Positions 37,601 to 45,920 of a stretch of DNA of 64,000 nucleotides are shown one piece after another. The notes under the pieces were generated by a model. That model was not told the origin of the DNA and made no database searches. It saw nothing but the letters and a program-made list of their open reading frames with translations. The stretch is from the NCBI RefSeq assembly GCF_002150505.1, contig NZ_MSSV01000011.1, positions 1 through 64,000 on the forward strand. Direction: 5' to 3'. The DNA comes from Algoriphagus ratkowskyi. Lineage in GTDB: Bacteria; Bacteroidota; Bacteroidia; Cytophagales; Cyclobacteriaceae. Within the stretch, counting starts at the first letter, position 1. Each line of letters opens with the position of its first letter. Both the position numbers and the translations under genes were made by a program.

Positions 37601-37736
37601 TGGGTGCTGTCAGATCAGGAAACACATCCACATTCATCGTTCGTGCCAAAAACAGTCCTGTTATACTGAGTACAACAGCACCAAAAAGCACTAACAATCT
37701 ATTGTGTAGTGAAATCGATAAGATTTTATTTAGCAT
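34641..37736 (-). CDS. Heavy-metal efflux RND pump (CusA/CzcA family)
   Basis: The protein has 1031 residues and 12 membrane segments in the RND pattern: one at the N-terminus (LLVLFGAVVLSITGLFLA), a large periplasmic loop (DVFPDLTAPTVTILTEAHGM), five segments around residues 335-500, a second loop and a C-terminal block. TM4 carries AIAIGALVDDAIIDVENVFKRL, matching the HME-RND proton-relay motif with acidic residues. QIPLDQLASI and GNEIQSPMAVVILGGLLTATLL are also family signatures. It pumps metal ions (Cu/Ag or Zn/Co/Cd) from the periplasm out, with its adaptor (37749) and TolC (39523) in one operon. The TM4 motif does not settle the metal. Confidence 0.95.
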   Translation of the reverse strand: MLNKILSISLHNRLLVLFGAVVLSITGLFLARTMNVDVFPDLTAPTVTILTEAHGMESEEVEKLVTYQLETAMNGSPNVRRIRSSSAAGISIVWIEFDWGTDIYRARQIVSERIPMVQENLPDGVSTPTMAPISSIMGEIMLLGVTSDSLSPMELRTLADWTIRPRIKSIGGIANVVVIGGDFKQYQVFANPEKLKYYDVTLGELLEKVTESNINAPGGVLNEFGNQYIIKGSGRAYAVEDLQEAVLKQVNGQSIKIKDVATVQIGAADKIGDGSLNASPAVILTVSKQPDVNTLELTESLDEALADLQSTLPAGVEIKSQIFRQSDFIESSISNLNQTLLEGAFFVVLVLFIFLMNWRTTVISLVAIPISLLVSVIVLNLLGYTINTMSLGGMAIAIGALVDDAIIDVENVFKRLRENVRKPIEQRQSVLKVVRDASVEIRSSIIIATLIIIVSFIPLFFLSGMEGRLLQPLGIAFITSVLTSLIVAVTVTPVLCSYLLKNEKVLEKQAEGTKVERWLQKHYSAVLRRALEIPKWIIGLTAAAFIVSLILFSQLGRSFLPEFNEGSLVISVVGIPGMSLEESNKTGLLVEQILLDMPEVNVVTRRTGRAELDEHAQGVNAAEIDVPFVLSDKTKEEFFEEVRTKLSLVPGASITLGQPIAHRIDHMLSGTRANIAIKVFGSDLQRLFEVGKNIETSIKSIEGIADVAVDQQVEVPQLRITPNRQLLAANGMTVSDLMEQIDIAFAGEKAGEIYEGQKYFDLVVRFRPESRSTRASIDKALISLPNGGQIPLDQLASIGSVSSPNTISRENVQRKIVIAANVQGRDLRSVVNDIQQIIGDQIQLPEGYRVEYDGQFESEAKASQLLLITAGMAVLVIFLLLYYEFQDIKLSLVVLLNLPLALIGGILIVYFTSGVISIAATIGFISLFGIATRNGILLVSRYEDLRKEGKVGAELLLEGAMDRLNPILMTALTTGLALIPLALKGNEAGNEIQSPMAVVILGGLLTATLLNLFVIPCVYELVLKRENRQLD

Positions 37737-37748
37737 AGCGTAGATACA

Positions 37749-39266
37749 TTAATGTTCATGGCCATGCGCTGGTGCCTGTCCTGATATAGAAGCCATCTTC
37801 ACCTGGTATGCACCACGTGTGACAACAACTTCACCAACCTTCACTCCATCTAAAATTTCAACTTCTTCCCCATTTCTTCTGCCTATCCGTACAGCTCTTC
37901 TTTCAAAGCTTTCTCCCGACAATTCTACAATCACAGAATAATTCCCGTAGTCTTCCAGCAATGCGGATTCAGGAATAACTGCTGCCGATTTGGACAAGCC
38001 AAAAGCTATTTGGACTTCGGTGAAGCTACCTTCAGGCATTTCCACCACATCGTTGATTTCTGCAAATACCGACAGCAAGGGTTGATCACGTTCCACTTCT
38101 TTACCCACAGATAACACTTTACCTTGGGTTGTCTTCAGGCTTGACCAATGATTAGGGCTATTTTGATAGTAGATATCGTGGATATTCTGAAGCTGAGTTG
38201 CATAGGATGGGCTCACTTGGACTTCCAAGAGACTGGTTTTATGACTTGTAATGGTCACCAAACTCGCGCCTTCAGAAACAAATGCTCCATTATCTACGGA
38301 AATTGATTTCAAATAACCCTCAAATGGAGCAACGATTTGCTTGCCACTGGATGTATAGCCTGCACTGAGTGTTTCATAGGTTGACTTGGCAACCAGATAC
38401 CTCTGTTCCACTATCTCAAATTCGGACTGGGGAACTATCTTGGATTCAAACAGCTGTTTCTTTCGCTCATATTCAAGACTTGCCTGATCAAAAGCAGCTT
38501 TCGCTTTTTGTATTTCAGCTGAAAGATTATTTGAAGTCAATCCGGCACTGCTTACAGACATCAGTAATTGTCCTTTTTGCACTTTCATCCCTTCGTTGAG
38601 ATTACTGCTGTTGAAATTCACTTTCCCACTAGTTGTGGCGATAAGCGTCTGATAATCCGAAGGAGATACTTTCCACCTCCCGGAAGTAGGGATGGTTTCA
38701 TAGATTTCCTTTTCTACAACTTTTGCAGTTTGAAAATCTATTTTCCAAGCCTGCTCTTTCAGAAAAGTAATGGAGCCGTCATCAACTTCCGCTGTGCCCA
38801 ATGCTTTTATCGCATCTTCCAAATTAGCATAAACTGTTACCTGATCAATTACAATTCGATCAGTTACAGTAGGTGTTTTTAGCTCAAATACCAATTGATA
38901 AACCCCTGCTTCCTTTGGCTGTAAAGTGGGCTTGAAAATACCAGGGGAATCCGGAGCTTCAGCAGTATTCCTAATTCCAGTCTCACCTTTTATTAGACTT
39001 ACCGTCAATGTGCCCTCACGGACAGGTTGATGCTTGTCCATAATCGTAAAGTGGGCTGCAAATCGACTGGAAGCACCTACCACCAAAGCTGGATATTCTA
39101 CAAACAACTCTGTTTTATCTGTCCACACTGTGGCATCCACAGTTGGAACAACCGATGCCTCTGACACATGCTCTCCACTCACGTCGTGGGCATGATCGTC
39201 CTCTTCCTTGGCCTGACAGGAGGCTAGGATCAGTGTAATCATTAGAATTACATATCGCATAATCAA
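37749..39266 (-). CDS. RND efflux periplasmic adaptor (CusB/HlyD family), His-rich lipoprotein
   Basis: The protein has 505 residues (or 503 from the ATG two codons in). The N-terminus is a lipoprotein signal (LILASC) followed by EEDDHAHDVSGEHVSEA. Residues of about 45-150 form an extra Ig-like domain found in Bacteroidota CusB homologues. Then come the lipoyl/barrel-sandwich halves (TTSGKVNFNSSNLNEGMKVQ and GKQIVAPFEGYLKSISVDNGAFV), a coiled-coil hairpin (LSAEIQKAKAAFDQASLEYERKKQLFES) and a C-terminal membrane-proximal domain ending GQAPAHGHEH, a His-rich tail. The adaptor links the pump to TolC and may hand metal over. The pump gene follows 12 bases after. Confidence 0.94.
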   Translation of the reverse strand: MIMRYVILMITLILASCQAKEEDDHAHDVSGEHVSEASVVPTVDATVWTDKTELFVEYPALVVGASSRFAAHFTIMDKHQPVREGTLTVSLIKGETGIRNTAEAPDSPGIFKPTLQPKEAGVYQLVFELKTPTVTDRIVIDQVTVYANLEDAIKALGTAEVDDGSITFLKEQAWKIDFQTAKVVEKEIYETIPTSGRWKVSPSDYQTLIATTSGKVNFNSSNLNEGMKVQKGQLLMSVSSAGLTSNNLSAEIQKAKAAFDQASLEYERKKQLFESKIVPQSEFEIVEQRYLVAKSTYETLSAGYTSSGKQIVAPFEGYLKSISVDNGAFVSEGASLVTITSHKTSLLEVQVSPSYATQLQNIHDIYYQNSPNHWSSLKTTQGKVLSVGKEVERDQPLLSVFAEINDVVEMPEGSFTEVQIAFGLSKSAAVIPESALLEDYGNYSVIVELSGESFERRAVRIGRRNGEEVEILDGVKVGEVVVTRGAYQVKMASISGQAPAHGHEH

Positions 39267-39281
39267 TATAATTCGACTAGA

Positions 39282-39503
39282 TTAATGGTCACTGTGAGTG
39301 GCGCCATCTTCATGGGTATGAACAGCAGAATCCTTTTCTACTTTGAATTCTTCTTGATGATGATCGGCATCCTCAGCTTCATGTTCATGACCGTGGGCCT
39401 CTTCTGTTGTATGTTCGTGACCATGATCGTCATCAGTTTTTTTGTTTCCACAGGAGACAGAAATAATCAATAGAAGTGCGAATAAAATATTTGAGATTTT
39501 CAT
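39282..39503 (-). CDS. Small His-rich lipoprotein in the efflux operon
   Basis: The protein has 73 residues. A signal peptide with lipobox SVSC (Cys18) is followed by a mature part of only about 55 residues that is nearly all Asp, Glu and His: DDDHGHEH, EEAHGHEHEAEDADHH and HTHEDGATHSDH. I count 12 His. This looks like a metal-binding periplasmic peptide rather than an enzyme. It is 15 bases upstream of the adaptor, whose own N-terminus is similarly His-rich, and may collect metal ions for the pump. Small genes of this kind are easily missed. Confidence 0.85.
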   Translation of the reverse strand: MKISNILFALLLIISVSCGNKKTDDDHGHEHTTEEAHGHEHEAEDADHHQEEFKVEKDSAVHTHEDGATHSDH

Positions 39504-39522
39504 AATTTTTTAGTTTTGTATA

Positions 39523-40707
39523 TTATAATTGATGTTTTAATAGTACAGATTTGGATTGATTTAACTGTTTCTCCATATCCAACATGGAATCGATTGCCTG
39601 CTGATAAAATTGCAATTCGAGGTAATACTGCATAAAAGAGAGCTCACCCAATTCAAATGCCTGAAGCAACAATGCTTCACTGCCCAAGGACTGAAGAGTG
39701 GACTGATATTCCTGATATTTATTTAGCATCGCCTGATACACTTCATATTCACCCAGAAAAGCGGTATGCATCTCATCTGTTTGGACTTGTGTAAAAGACT
39801 TTTGGTAATCATAGTTTGCCTCAGCCGCCTTGACAGTATTTCGGCTACTCCATAAGGGAATAGAAACTCCTCCATAAATACCTGAGTAGTTAGCCCCAGA
39901 AACTCCTTGGTAATTATATCCTGCAGTTAGATTAGGAAGTGATTTACTTTTAGAAAGTTTGATTCGCTGCTGAGCAACTTTCTCTTGCTCCAAAAGGACT
40001 TTCAATTCAGGATCTACCTGCATTTTTTCTAGCCATAAACTTTCTGGATCTTCGATAATCAGAGAGGTCGAATAATCTTTTTGAGAAAACTCCAGCTCAG
40101 TTCCGCCATTCAGATTTTGAAGTTGAAGCATGATCTTTTTTCGATCAGCAGTCAAAATATCCAGCTTAAACTGTTCTTGAATCCAGGCGATTTTAGCCTT
40201 ATTGAGTTCCAGAATCCCGGCTTGTTCGAGCTCAAAGAGCTCATTAGTCTGATCAAATAACTTCTTAGACTGCAAAACTCTGACTTGCTCAACCTTCTCT
40301 TTTTTGGCTAAGAAAATCAGTTCATTTAAGAGTTTGACAGCTGGAAGTAATACCTCTTGCCGTTTCAACTGATATTCCAAGGCGCTTTGTGCCTCTAACA
40401 TCTCAATGAGGTTACCACGAGTGCTATATACCGTTGGAAATTCAAATGACTGGGTAATTTGAAACTCTGTATAGTCACCCGCTACATGATCTCCAAAAGG
40501 CAGGTAATACGCACCGGCCTGTGGATCAGGGAGGTTATTTGATGCTTTTTGCGATAGCTTTTTACTTTCCAAGAAGGAATAAAAAGCCTTTAGGGTGGCA
40601 TTATTCTGTTCGATTTGCTGTAAAGCATCCATTGTATTGGGAGACTGAGCTACAGCAACAAACGAAAATAAGCACACGCAAAAAGCGAGTACATTATTTT
40701 TTAACAT
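39523..40707 (-). CDS. TolC-family outer-membrane efflux channel
   Basis: From the ATG at 40707 the protein has 394 residues with a signal peptide (LKNNVLAFCVCLFSFVAVAQS); the ATG eight codons upstream adds a poorer leader. Features: long helical repeats in two halves (QYQLKRQEVLLPAVKLLNELIFLAKKE, then LEQEKVAQQRIKLSKSKSLP), and SKSKSLPNLTAGYNYQGVSGANYSGIYGGVSIPLW, the barrel/helix pattern of TolC-like proteins. It forms the exit duct of the efflux system. The His-rich gene upstream is 79 bases away, and the His-rich lipoprotein 20 bases downstream. Confidence 0.93.
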   Translation of the reverse strand: MLKNNVLAFCVCLFSFVAVAQSPNTMDALQQIEQNNATLKAFYSFLESKKLSQKASNNLPDPQAGAYYLPFGDHVAGDYTEFQITQSFEFPTVYSTRGNLIEMLEAQSALEYQLKRQEVLLPAVKLLNELIFLAKKEKVEQVRVLQSKKLFDQTNELFELEQAGILELNKAKIAWIQEQFKLDILTADRKKIMLQLQNLNGGTELEFSQKDYSTSLIIEDPESLWLEKMQVDPELKVLLEQEKVAQQRIKLSKSKSLPNLTAGYNYQGVSGANYSGIYGGVSIPLWSSRNTVKAAEANYDYQKSFTQVQTDEMHTAFLGEYEVYQAMLNKYQEYQSTLQSLGSEALLLQAFELGELSFMQYYLELQFYQQAIDSMLDMEKQLNQSKSVLLKHQL

Positions 40708-40785
40708 GAAGTTGAATTTAGAATGAATCAATAGTTCTCAATGAAAGCTTATTTCATTGACTTTGATAAGTCATCAAAGATTGAT

Positions 40786-41226
40786 TTATCCTAATGAAGG
40801 GGGCCCTCGAAGGGCAATCGAAACAAAGTAGGTGTTCTTAGGTATCCTTAACGATTCAGGAACAGTCTTTTCTAAAGCTGGCCTTATCTCATTAACTGGT
40901 ACTCGAAAAAGTTCTGGAACCGTTCTCTGAACTTTGCTCTTGTTTACGTTATTTTCGGTAGACTGTGCTTGTGAAGGAGAATGATCAACTAGCTGCTGTG
41001 AATGGGCATGATTAGCAAAAAGTATGGAAAGAAAGTCTAAAGGACTATTCTCGTCTGAATGATGCTCATGCGCTGTTCTTTCATGGTCGTGAGCATGATA
41101 ATCTGAGAGAACTTCTACTTCATGCTGGTGATGAGAATGGGGCGCCAATTGATGCAACATGAACAAGCAGAACATGCTGAGTAGAAATCGAGCTATTATC
41201 TTGGAGAAAGTGCGCACCGCTTGCAA
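40786..41226 (-). CDS. His-rich membrane-anchored protein, first gene of the efflux operon
   Basis: The protein has up to 146 residues; starts are TTG 41226 or GTG 41217, and no ATG fits. One hydrophobic segment (IIARFLLSMFCLFMLHQL) is followed by a His-rich stretch (PHSHHQHEVE, YHAHDHERTAHEHHSDE) and a C-terminal half with VPELFRVPV and VPESLRIPK repeats. Around 14 His fall in the first 85 residues. It is likely a periplasmic metal-binding or sensing protein. Leading the operon upstream of TolC suggests a role in metal capture or regulation. The protein is not a known enzyme. Confidence 0.7.
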   Translation of the reverse strand: MQAVRTFSKIIARFLLSMFCLFMLHQLAPHSHHQHEVEVLSDYHAHDHERTAHEHHSDENSPLDFLSILFANHAHSQQLVDHSPSQAQSTENNVNKSKVQRTVPELFRVPVNEIRPALEKTVPESLRIPKNTYFVSIALRGPPSLG

Positions 41227-41506
41227 AGGAATTTAATTTATACTTCAAATCAAATGTTTTCTTTTCCTATGGATGAGAAATGAAAAAATGACTCGTTTTG
41301 AAAGTACGGCTAAATAGGGAAAATAACTTATACCCATACTGGAGTATTACAAAAATAGTCTCAAAAATTCGGAAACCACCATTTTTCGAAACTTCGAAAT
41401 TTTGATTTTACCTGAAGTATAGTTTAATGGCTACTGATGAATTTTTTTACCTAAAAGCAAAGTAAATACATAATTTACTACTAGAAACCTTTAAACTCTT
41501 GATAAA
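41227..41506. promoter_or_regulatory. Probable promoter region of the efflux operon
   Basis: This 280-base AT-rich spacer precedes the first efflux gene on the - strand. A promoter and metal-responsive control should be here, but I cannot point to a box with confidence, and no metal regulator gene (MerR, ArsR or two-component) adjoins. Confidence 0.3.
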
Positions 41507-42476
41507 CTAGTTATTTCTATTCAGAACGCTGATCACTAATTTCTTTACGGTGTCCATTTCCTCTGGTTTGCTGGAAGCAATGAACAAGGTTAAGCTGGCC
41601 AGTGCACCATTGCTGATTATAGGGTTTAACTCCTGATTATGCAACAGATCGTTTGACTGCAAAAAGAGAAGGAGGCAAGCTGCAGCAATCTGTTTGTTTC
41701 CGTCCACGAAGCCGTGATTTTTGACGATCAGGTATAGAAGAGTTGCTGCTTTTTCTTCAAGCGTAGGGTAGAAGTCTTCTTCACCAAAACCCTTGCTAAT
41801 CTGTGCAACTGCGCTTTCAAAGCTTCCGTCTTTTCTTTCCCAAATACTCAGGATTTAAAATCTGATCTCATAGCTAAGATCACTTCTTGTTAGTGCGCTA
41901 ACTCAGGATAGTTTGCCTGTCTTTTAGTTAATCCTTTTTTATCAAGGTTCTCATGATCATAATCATCCAGTAACTCAAGCCCTTTTGCAAAATGATTAAG
42001 CCAATCCAAGTTTTGGTCTTGTGCTTTTTGTTCAATTGTACGGCTGAGTATCCGGATTCCGTCTTTAAGGGTCTGAACTTCTTGTGCTTCTGAGAAAGCC
42101 TATTTTCATAGATTGCATAGCCCTGAACAAGGAAATCTTTGAGTCGTTGGGTTGCCCATTGGCGGAATTGAGTGCCTCTTTTGGAATTAACCCGGTAACC
42201 GACAGCGATTATTACATCTAGGTTATAATGTGCTCTATCTCTTTCAACTGTCCTTTTACCTTCCATTTGAACTGTTCGGAATTTCCGAACAGTTGTGTCT
42301 TTTTGTAGTTCCTCAGATTCGAAGATGTTTTTGATATGTTCGCTCATGTTTGCTTTACTGGATTCAAAAAGCTCTACTTATTGGCTATTCGTTAACCAGG
42401 TAGTTTCATTCTCAAACTTTACTTCAATTTGAGTTTGGCCATCATTGCCCTGATATATTTCAATTTAATTTTCCAT
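41507..42476 (-). pseudogene. Decayed RhuM-Fic fusion gene
   Basis: The start at 42476 (ATG GAA AAT TAA) has a stop as codon 4, and the frame continues as IEIYQGNDGQTQIEVKFENE with TTWLTNSQ, another TAA, then VELFESSKANMSEHIKNIFES and YNLDVIIAVGYRVNSKRGTQFRQWATQRLKDFLVQGY, the RhuM DNA-binding-like region. After a shift near 42061-42085 it reads LKDGIRILSRTIEQKAQDQNLDWLNHFAKGLELL. Two more stops precede the Fic domain, whose motif is HGFVDGNKQ (the usual Arg is Gln) and which ends ASSKPEEMDTVKKLVISVLNRN. At least five lesions are visible. Fic proteins AMPylate targets; RhuM-Fic genes are often tied to toxin or virulence loci. Confidence 0.9.
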
Positions 42477-42591
42477 TGTCATTGATCAATTTAAGCGTCA
42501 TTTTTGAGTTTAAGGCTATTCATTGAAAATTCAAGCAACTCTGAACTTATAGTAATCGTTACTAAAATTTAGTTTTCTTATTCAACTTTAT

Positions 42592-43362
42592 ATGAAGCAA
42601 TTTTCATATTCCTTTTTGAGTGCTATTTTAGCCCTTTTTATTTTCAGCTCATGTCTAGAAGATGTAGATTTCGTACCAGAGCTTGAGAACTGTGAGGTTG
42701 ACACTGATCATTTTGGGCAATTCTCATTAGCCTTCTATAATTCTAATCCACAGGAATCATCCTCTATCAAAAATATAAGTTATGAAGCTCTTTGCTGGGA
42801 AAACACCTATCCAATTCAAATAGGAGGGATAGGTACAGGGAATTGTGGAGATGGATATGAATATATCACCAACCCACGTCTTGCATCTGGTATATCTTTG
42901 GCAGAATTTGATACAGCAGCAGATCCTGACCAGTATTCTTATAAGCGATACTTGGAAATATTAGTATCCTTTGGTTGTGACCAGTACAGTACACAGGAAA
43001 AATTCTATGGTTTGCTTAGTCAGGGCGATTACAAACTAGCCTTTACTCAAGATGATTTTAGTGCATTTACCCTCAATTATTACGATGGCAAAAAACGATA
43101 TAGTTCTTTAGGTGTGGATAATTCCAACTCTGAGCTGAATGTATCCAATCTTGTAAATGTTAAACCGGATTTTAATCAGGAGCCAGCTGGAAATAATGGC
43201 CTTCCTGCATCTGTGGAAGCAACTTTTACGTTTTCTGGACTGCTAAAAGCTGAGGATGGATCGTATTTGTCAGTGGAAAATGCTAAAGTCAGAGGGCAAT
43301 ATTATCGTCAGGCACCCTGGGGTTATTTTTGGGAAGATTGGGGCAAAGGCTGGAATGATTAG
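42592..43362 (+). CDS. Hypothetical lipoprotein
   Basis: The protein has 256 residues with a lipobox IFSSC (Cys21). The mature part is acidic, with CEVDTDHFGQFSLAFYN, a Cys pair in NCGDGYEYI and FGCDQYSTQEKFYG, and an aromatic-rich end (YYRQAPWGYFWEDWGKGWND). It is probably an outer-membrane or periplasmic beta-rich protein. I do not recognise the family. It is a single gene, convergent with the tRNA and sucC, and ends at a hairpin cluster. Confidence 0.75.
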   Translation: MKQFSYSFLSAILALFIFSSCLEDVDFVPELENCEVDTDHFGQFSLAFYNSNPQESSSIKNISYEALCWENTYPIQIGGIGTGNCGDGYEYITNPRLASGISLAEFDTAADPDQYSYKRYLEILVSFGCDQYSTQEKFYGLLSQGDYKLAFTQDDFSAFTLNYYDGKKRYSSLGVDNSNSELNVSNLVNVKPDFNQEPAGNNGLPASVEATFTFSGLLKAEDGSYLSVENAKVRGQYYRQAPWGYFWEDWGKGWND

Positions 43363-43424
43363 GTTTTGGTAATAATCTAATACCTCTTACTGAGGGTATA
43401 AAATATCCATAAAAAAACTATGTA

Positions 43425-43455
43425 AACATTCGAGGTTTTGGAAACCTCAAATGTT
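43425..43455. other. Stem-loop with one mismatch
   Basis: AACATT-C-GAGGTTT (43425-43438) pairs with AAACCTC-A-AATGTT (43442-43455), 13 of 14 pairs, three-base loop. On the - strand a seven-T run (43417-43411) follows after a short gap, so it could also end - strand transcripts that pass the tRNA. It lies just left of the 43464 terminator. Confidence 0.5.
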
Positions 43456-43463
43456 AGCCAACG

Positions 43464-43496
43464 AAAAAAGCTCAGACATAATGCCTGAGCTTTTTT
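43464..43496. terminator. Bidirectional intrinsic terminator between + lipoprotein gene and tRNA-Arg
   Basis: A perfect 12-bp inverted repeat (43464-43475 with 43485-43496, 9-base loop) has GCTCAG/CTGAGC at the top and A6/T6 outside. It therefore ends both the + gene and the - strand tRNA transcript. Confidence 0.9.
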
Positions 43497-43497
43497 G

Positions 43498-43571
43498 TGC
43501 ACTCGGAAGGATTCGAACCCTCAACCCTCAGAGCCGAAATCTGATATTCTATCCAGTTGAACTACGAGTGC
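43498..43571 (-). tRNA. tRNA-Arg (anticodon UCG)
   Basis: Read on the - strand, a complete 74-base cloverleaf is visible: acceptor GCACTCG pairs with CGAGTGC, D-stem GTTC/GAAT, anticodon stem TCAGA/TCTGA with loop TTTCGGC (anticodon TCG), T-stem GAGGG/CCTTC with T-loop TTCGAAT, discriminator A. The CCA tail is not encoded. It reads CGA (and other CGN) codons. It is followed by the 43464 terminator and preceded by sucC on the same strand. Confidence 0.96.
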
Positions 43572-43610
43572 ATGATGTACCGAAGATTGCTCTTCAGTAC
43601 ACTTGATATA

Positions 43611-44825
43611 TTATGCTTCGAGTACAGCTTTTACTTTGTCCGCAGCTTCTTTCAAGGTGATCGCAGAGAATACTTTCAATCCTGAATCATCAATGATTTT
43701 TGCTCCTTCAGCAGCATTTGTTCCTTGAAGTCTTACTATAATTGGAACTCGGATGTCACCGATAGTTTTGTAAGCTTCTACTACACCGCTAGCGATTCTG
43801 TCGCATCTTACGATACCACCAAAAACGTTTATCAGGATAGCTTTTACATTAGGATCTTTAAGGATGATTCTGAAACCAGCCTCTACAGTAGTAGCATTGG
43901 CCCCTCCACCCACGTCAAGGAAGTTAGCAGGTTCGCCACCTACAAGCTTGATCATGTCCATTGTCGCCATCGCAAGACCAGCACCGTTCACCATGCAACC
44001 TACGTTTCCGTCAAGTTTTACATAGTTCAAACCTGATTCACCAGCTTCTACTTCTAAAGGATCCTCTTCAGCCACATCTCTAAATGCTGCCAATTCTTTT
44101 TGTCTGTAAAGTGCGTTATCATCGATGTTCACTTTAGCATCTACTGCCAAGATCTTATCGTCAGAAGTTTTCAATACTGGGTTGATCTCAAACTGAGAAG
44201 AGTCAGTTCCTTCGTATGCATTGTAAAGAGCAGTGATAAATTTCACCATTTCTTTAAAAGCGTTTCCTGAAAGGCCAAGCGCAAAAGCTACTTTTCTTGC
44301 TTGGAAAGGCTGAAGACCAACTTTAGGATCGATCCACTCTTTCATGATTTTCTCAGGAGTATGCTCCGCAACTTCCTCGATGTCCATTCCACCTTCGGTA
44401 GAGGCCATGATTACGTTGCTACCTGTAGCTCTATCCAATAGGATAGATAAATAATATTCTTTTGGCTCAGATGCCCCTGGATAATAGACATCCTCAGCGA
44501 TCAAAACCTTATTAACAAGTTTTCCTTCTGGGCCAGTCTGGTGAGTCACCAATGTACCGCCAAGGATGTTTTTTGCTTTTTCAGCGACTTCTTCCAATTT
44601 CTTGGCAAGTATAACTCCATGAGAGCCTGTTTCGTTGACAACGCCTTTTCCACGACCACCTGCGTGAATCTGAGCTTTGATCACAAACCAGCTTGTACCA
44701 GTTTGCTCTTTCAACTTAACGGCTGCCTCGTGAGCTGCTTCAGGTGTGTCGGCGACTATACCTTCCTGAATACGGACTCCGTAACCTTTTAATACTTCTT
44801 TAGCCTGATATTCGTGAATATTCAT
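43611..44825 (-). CDS. sucC: Succinyl-CoA synthetase (ADP-forming) beta subunit
   Basis: The protein has 404 residues and is the full length of Suc[20 protein letters not shown] is the typical start of the ATP-grasp domain; [14 protein letters not shown] is the nucleotide-binding lysine/glycine segment; [30 protein letters not shown] and [20 protein letters not shown] are the C-terminal CoA-ligase signatures. With SucD it converts succinyl-CoA, ADP and phosphate to succinate and ATP in the TCA cycle. SucD is not in the window. A tRNA gene follows 39 bases downstream. Confidence 0.98.
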   Translation of the reverse strand: MNIHEYQAKEVLKGYGVRIQEGIVADTPEAAHEAAVKLKEQTGTSWFVIKAQIHAGGRGKGVVNETGSHGVILAKKLEEVAEKAKNILGGTLVTHQTGPEGKLVNKVLIAEDVYYPGASEPKEYYLSILLDRATGSNVIMASTEGGMDIEEVAEHTPEKIMKEWIDPKVGLQPFQARKVAFALGLSGNAFKEMVKFITALYNAYEGTDSSQFEINPVLKTSDDKILAVDAKVNIDDNALYRQKELAAFRDVAEEDPLEVEAGESGLNYVKLDGNVGCMVNGAGLAMATMDMIKLVGGEPANFLDVGGGANATTVEAGFRIILKDPNVKAILINVFGGIVRCDRIASGVVEAYKTIGDIRVPIIVRLQGTNAAEGAKIIDDSGLKVFSAITLKEAADKVKAVLEA

Positions 44826-44938
44826 CCTTTGGAAATTTTTGTGCGAAGTTAAGTCCTTAGACTCGATAAATCAAACCAGCCTTTTTCCTTTTTCAACAAA
44901 AAAAGCCGTTAATTCCCCTCCGGGATAAGCATTTGTCC

Positions 44939-44946
44939 TATTTTTG
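44939..44946 (+). promoter_or_regulatory. Candidate -7 promoter element of the LolD-like gene
   Basis: TATTTTTG matches the Bacteroidota -7 consensus TAnnTTTG and lies 20 bases before the ATG at 44967. I see no good TTTG box about 20 bases upstream, so confidence is low. Confidence 0.3.
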
Positions 44947-44966
44947 AGATTATAAAAAATGTTAGC

Positions 44967-45617
44967 ATGCTGAAAGCCAACGGAATCCATAAATCCTATG
45001 GGAGCCTACAAGTATTAAAAGGAGTAGATCTAGAAATTTTATCTTCTGAAATTGTTTCCATAGTCGGCTCTTCTGGAGCAGGGAAAAGCACACTTCTTCA
45101 TATTCTCGGGACATTGGATCATCCAGATCAGGGTTTCTTGGAGATGGATGGAAAAAAACTTCTTGATTTAAAGGGAGATGCACTAGCCAAATTCAGAAAT
45201 GAACGAATTGGCTTTATTTTTCAATTTCATAATCTTCTGCCTGAATTTACCGCTCAAGAAAATATAATCATCCCTGGACTAATCGGAAATATTTCACCAG
45301 AGATATTAAGTAAGAAATCTGGAGAGTTGGCCGAATTACTTGGAATCTCACATCGACTGGATCATAAACCATCTACACTATCGGGGGGAGAGCAGCAACG
45401 AGTGGCTGTGGCTCGAGCTCTGATTAATAGCCCAGCGGTTGTCTTTGCAGACGAACCTAGCGGAAATCTGGATACTCAAAATGCCAAAAGTCTACACGAA
45501 TTGTTTTTCACGCTTCGCAAAGAATTGGGCCAGGCATTTGTAATCGTTACACATAATGAAGAGTTGGCCGCTATGGCAGATCGCAAGGTAGTAATGCAGG
45601 ATGGGATGATTCTCTAA
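44967..45617 (+). CDS. LolD-like ABC transporter ATP-binding protein
   Basis: The protein has 216 residues: Walker [10 protein letters not shown] near residue 37, [15 protein letters not shown] as signature, Walker [14 protein letters not shown], and [13 protein letters not shown] (H-loop). Its length and [30 protein letters not shown] fit the LolD/MacB branch, which powers release of lipoproteins or other lipid cargo. No permease gene is next to it, so its membrane partner is elsewhere, which is common for LolD in this phylum. It is transcribed away from sucC. I am confident of an ABC ATPase, less so of LolD proper. Confidence 0.9.
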   Translation: MLKANGIHKSYGSLQVLKGVDLEILSSEIVSIVGSSGAGKSTLLHILGTLDHPDQGFLEMDGKKLLDLKGDALAKFRNERIGFIFQFHNLLPEFTAQENIIIPGLIGNISPEILSKKSGELAELLGISHRLDHKPSTLSGGEQQRVAVARALINSPAVVFADEPSGNLDTQNAKSLHELFFTLRKELGQAFVIVTHNEELAAMADRKVVMQDGMIL

Positions 45618-45920
45618 GGCTATGGACGCTAGACTCAAGATTGAGAAAAAAGATTGAGAGTATGAGAAAAGAGATTGGAGATTTCAGCAAACCTCCCGAA
45701 GTGGAAAAAATCTATTTGGTGGAAGACTTAAGTCTTGTGCCGTTGTTTTTGGGAATTAATTAACCATAGTAAGCAGTCAAGAGAAAGCATTGTTTGGCTC
45801 GAATTCTCTTAATTAAGAGTCTAGCGTATTATGGTCGATAAATAATGAACAAAACCTTTGAAGACAAATACCTCAAAGGTTATTAAGCGTTGGGCCGCCG
45901 CATTGTTCCGAAAGCAACTT
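45618..45920. other. Spacer between convergent genes with a hairpin
   Basis: Within this 303-base spacer, AACCTTTGA (45853-45861) pairs with TCAAAGGTT (45873-45881), a perfect 9-bp stem with an 11-base loop; on the - strand it is followed by TTGTT and could end the BCP transcript. The first part is purine-rich (GATTGAGA-type units), and CTCTTAATTAAGAG near 45807 is a short palindrome. Confidence 0.5.

Noticed and set aside
35704..37743. Several + strand ORFs antisense to the RND pump gene
   Set aside because: They are mirror frames of the pump gene with no family resemblance or start signals.
41507..41707. 66-residue ORF as a functional gene
   Set aside because: It is only the end of a Fic domain whose upstream part is broken by stops and shifts.
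41928..42347. 139-residue ORF as an intact RhuM protein
   Set aside because: The true start lies upstream with two stops, and the last 40 residues are out of the family frame.
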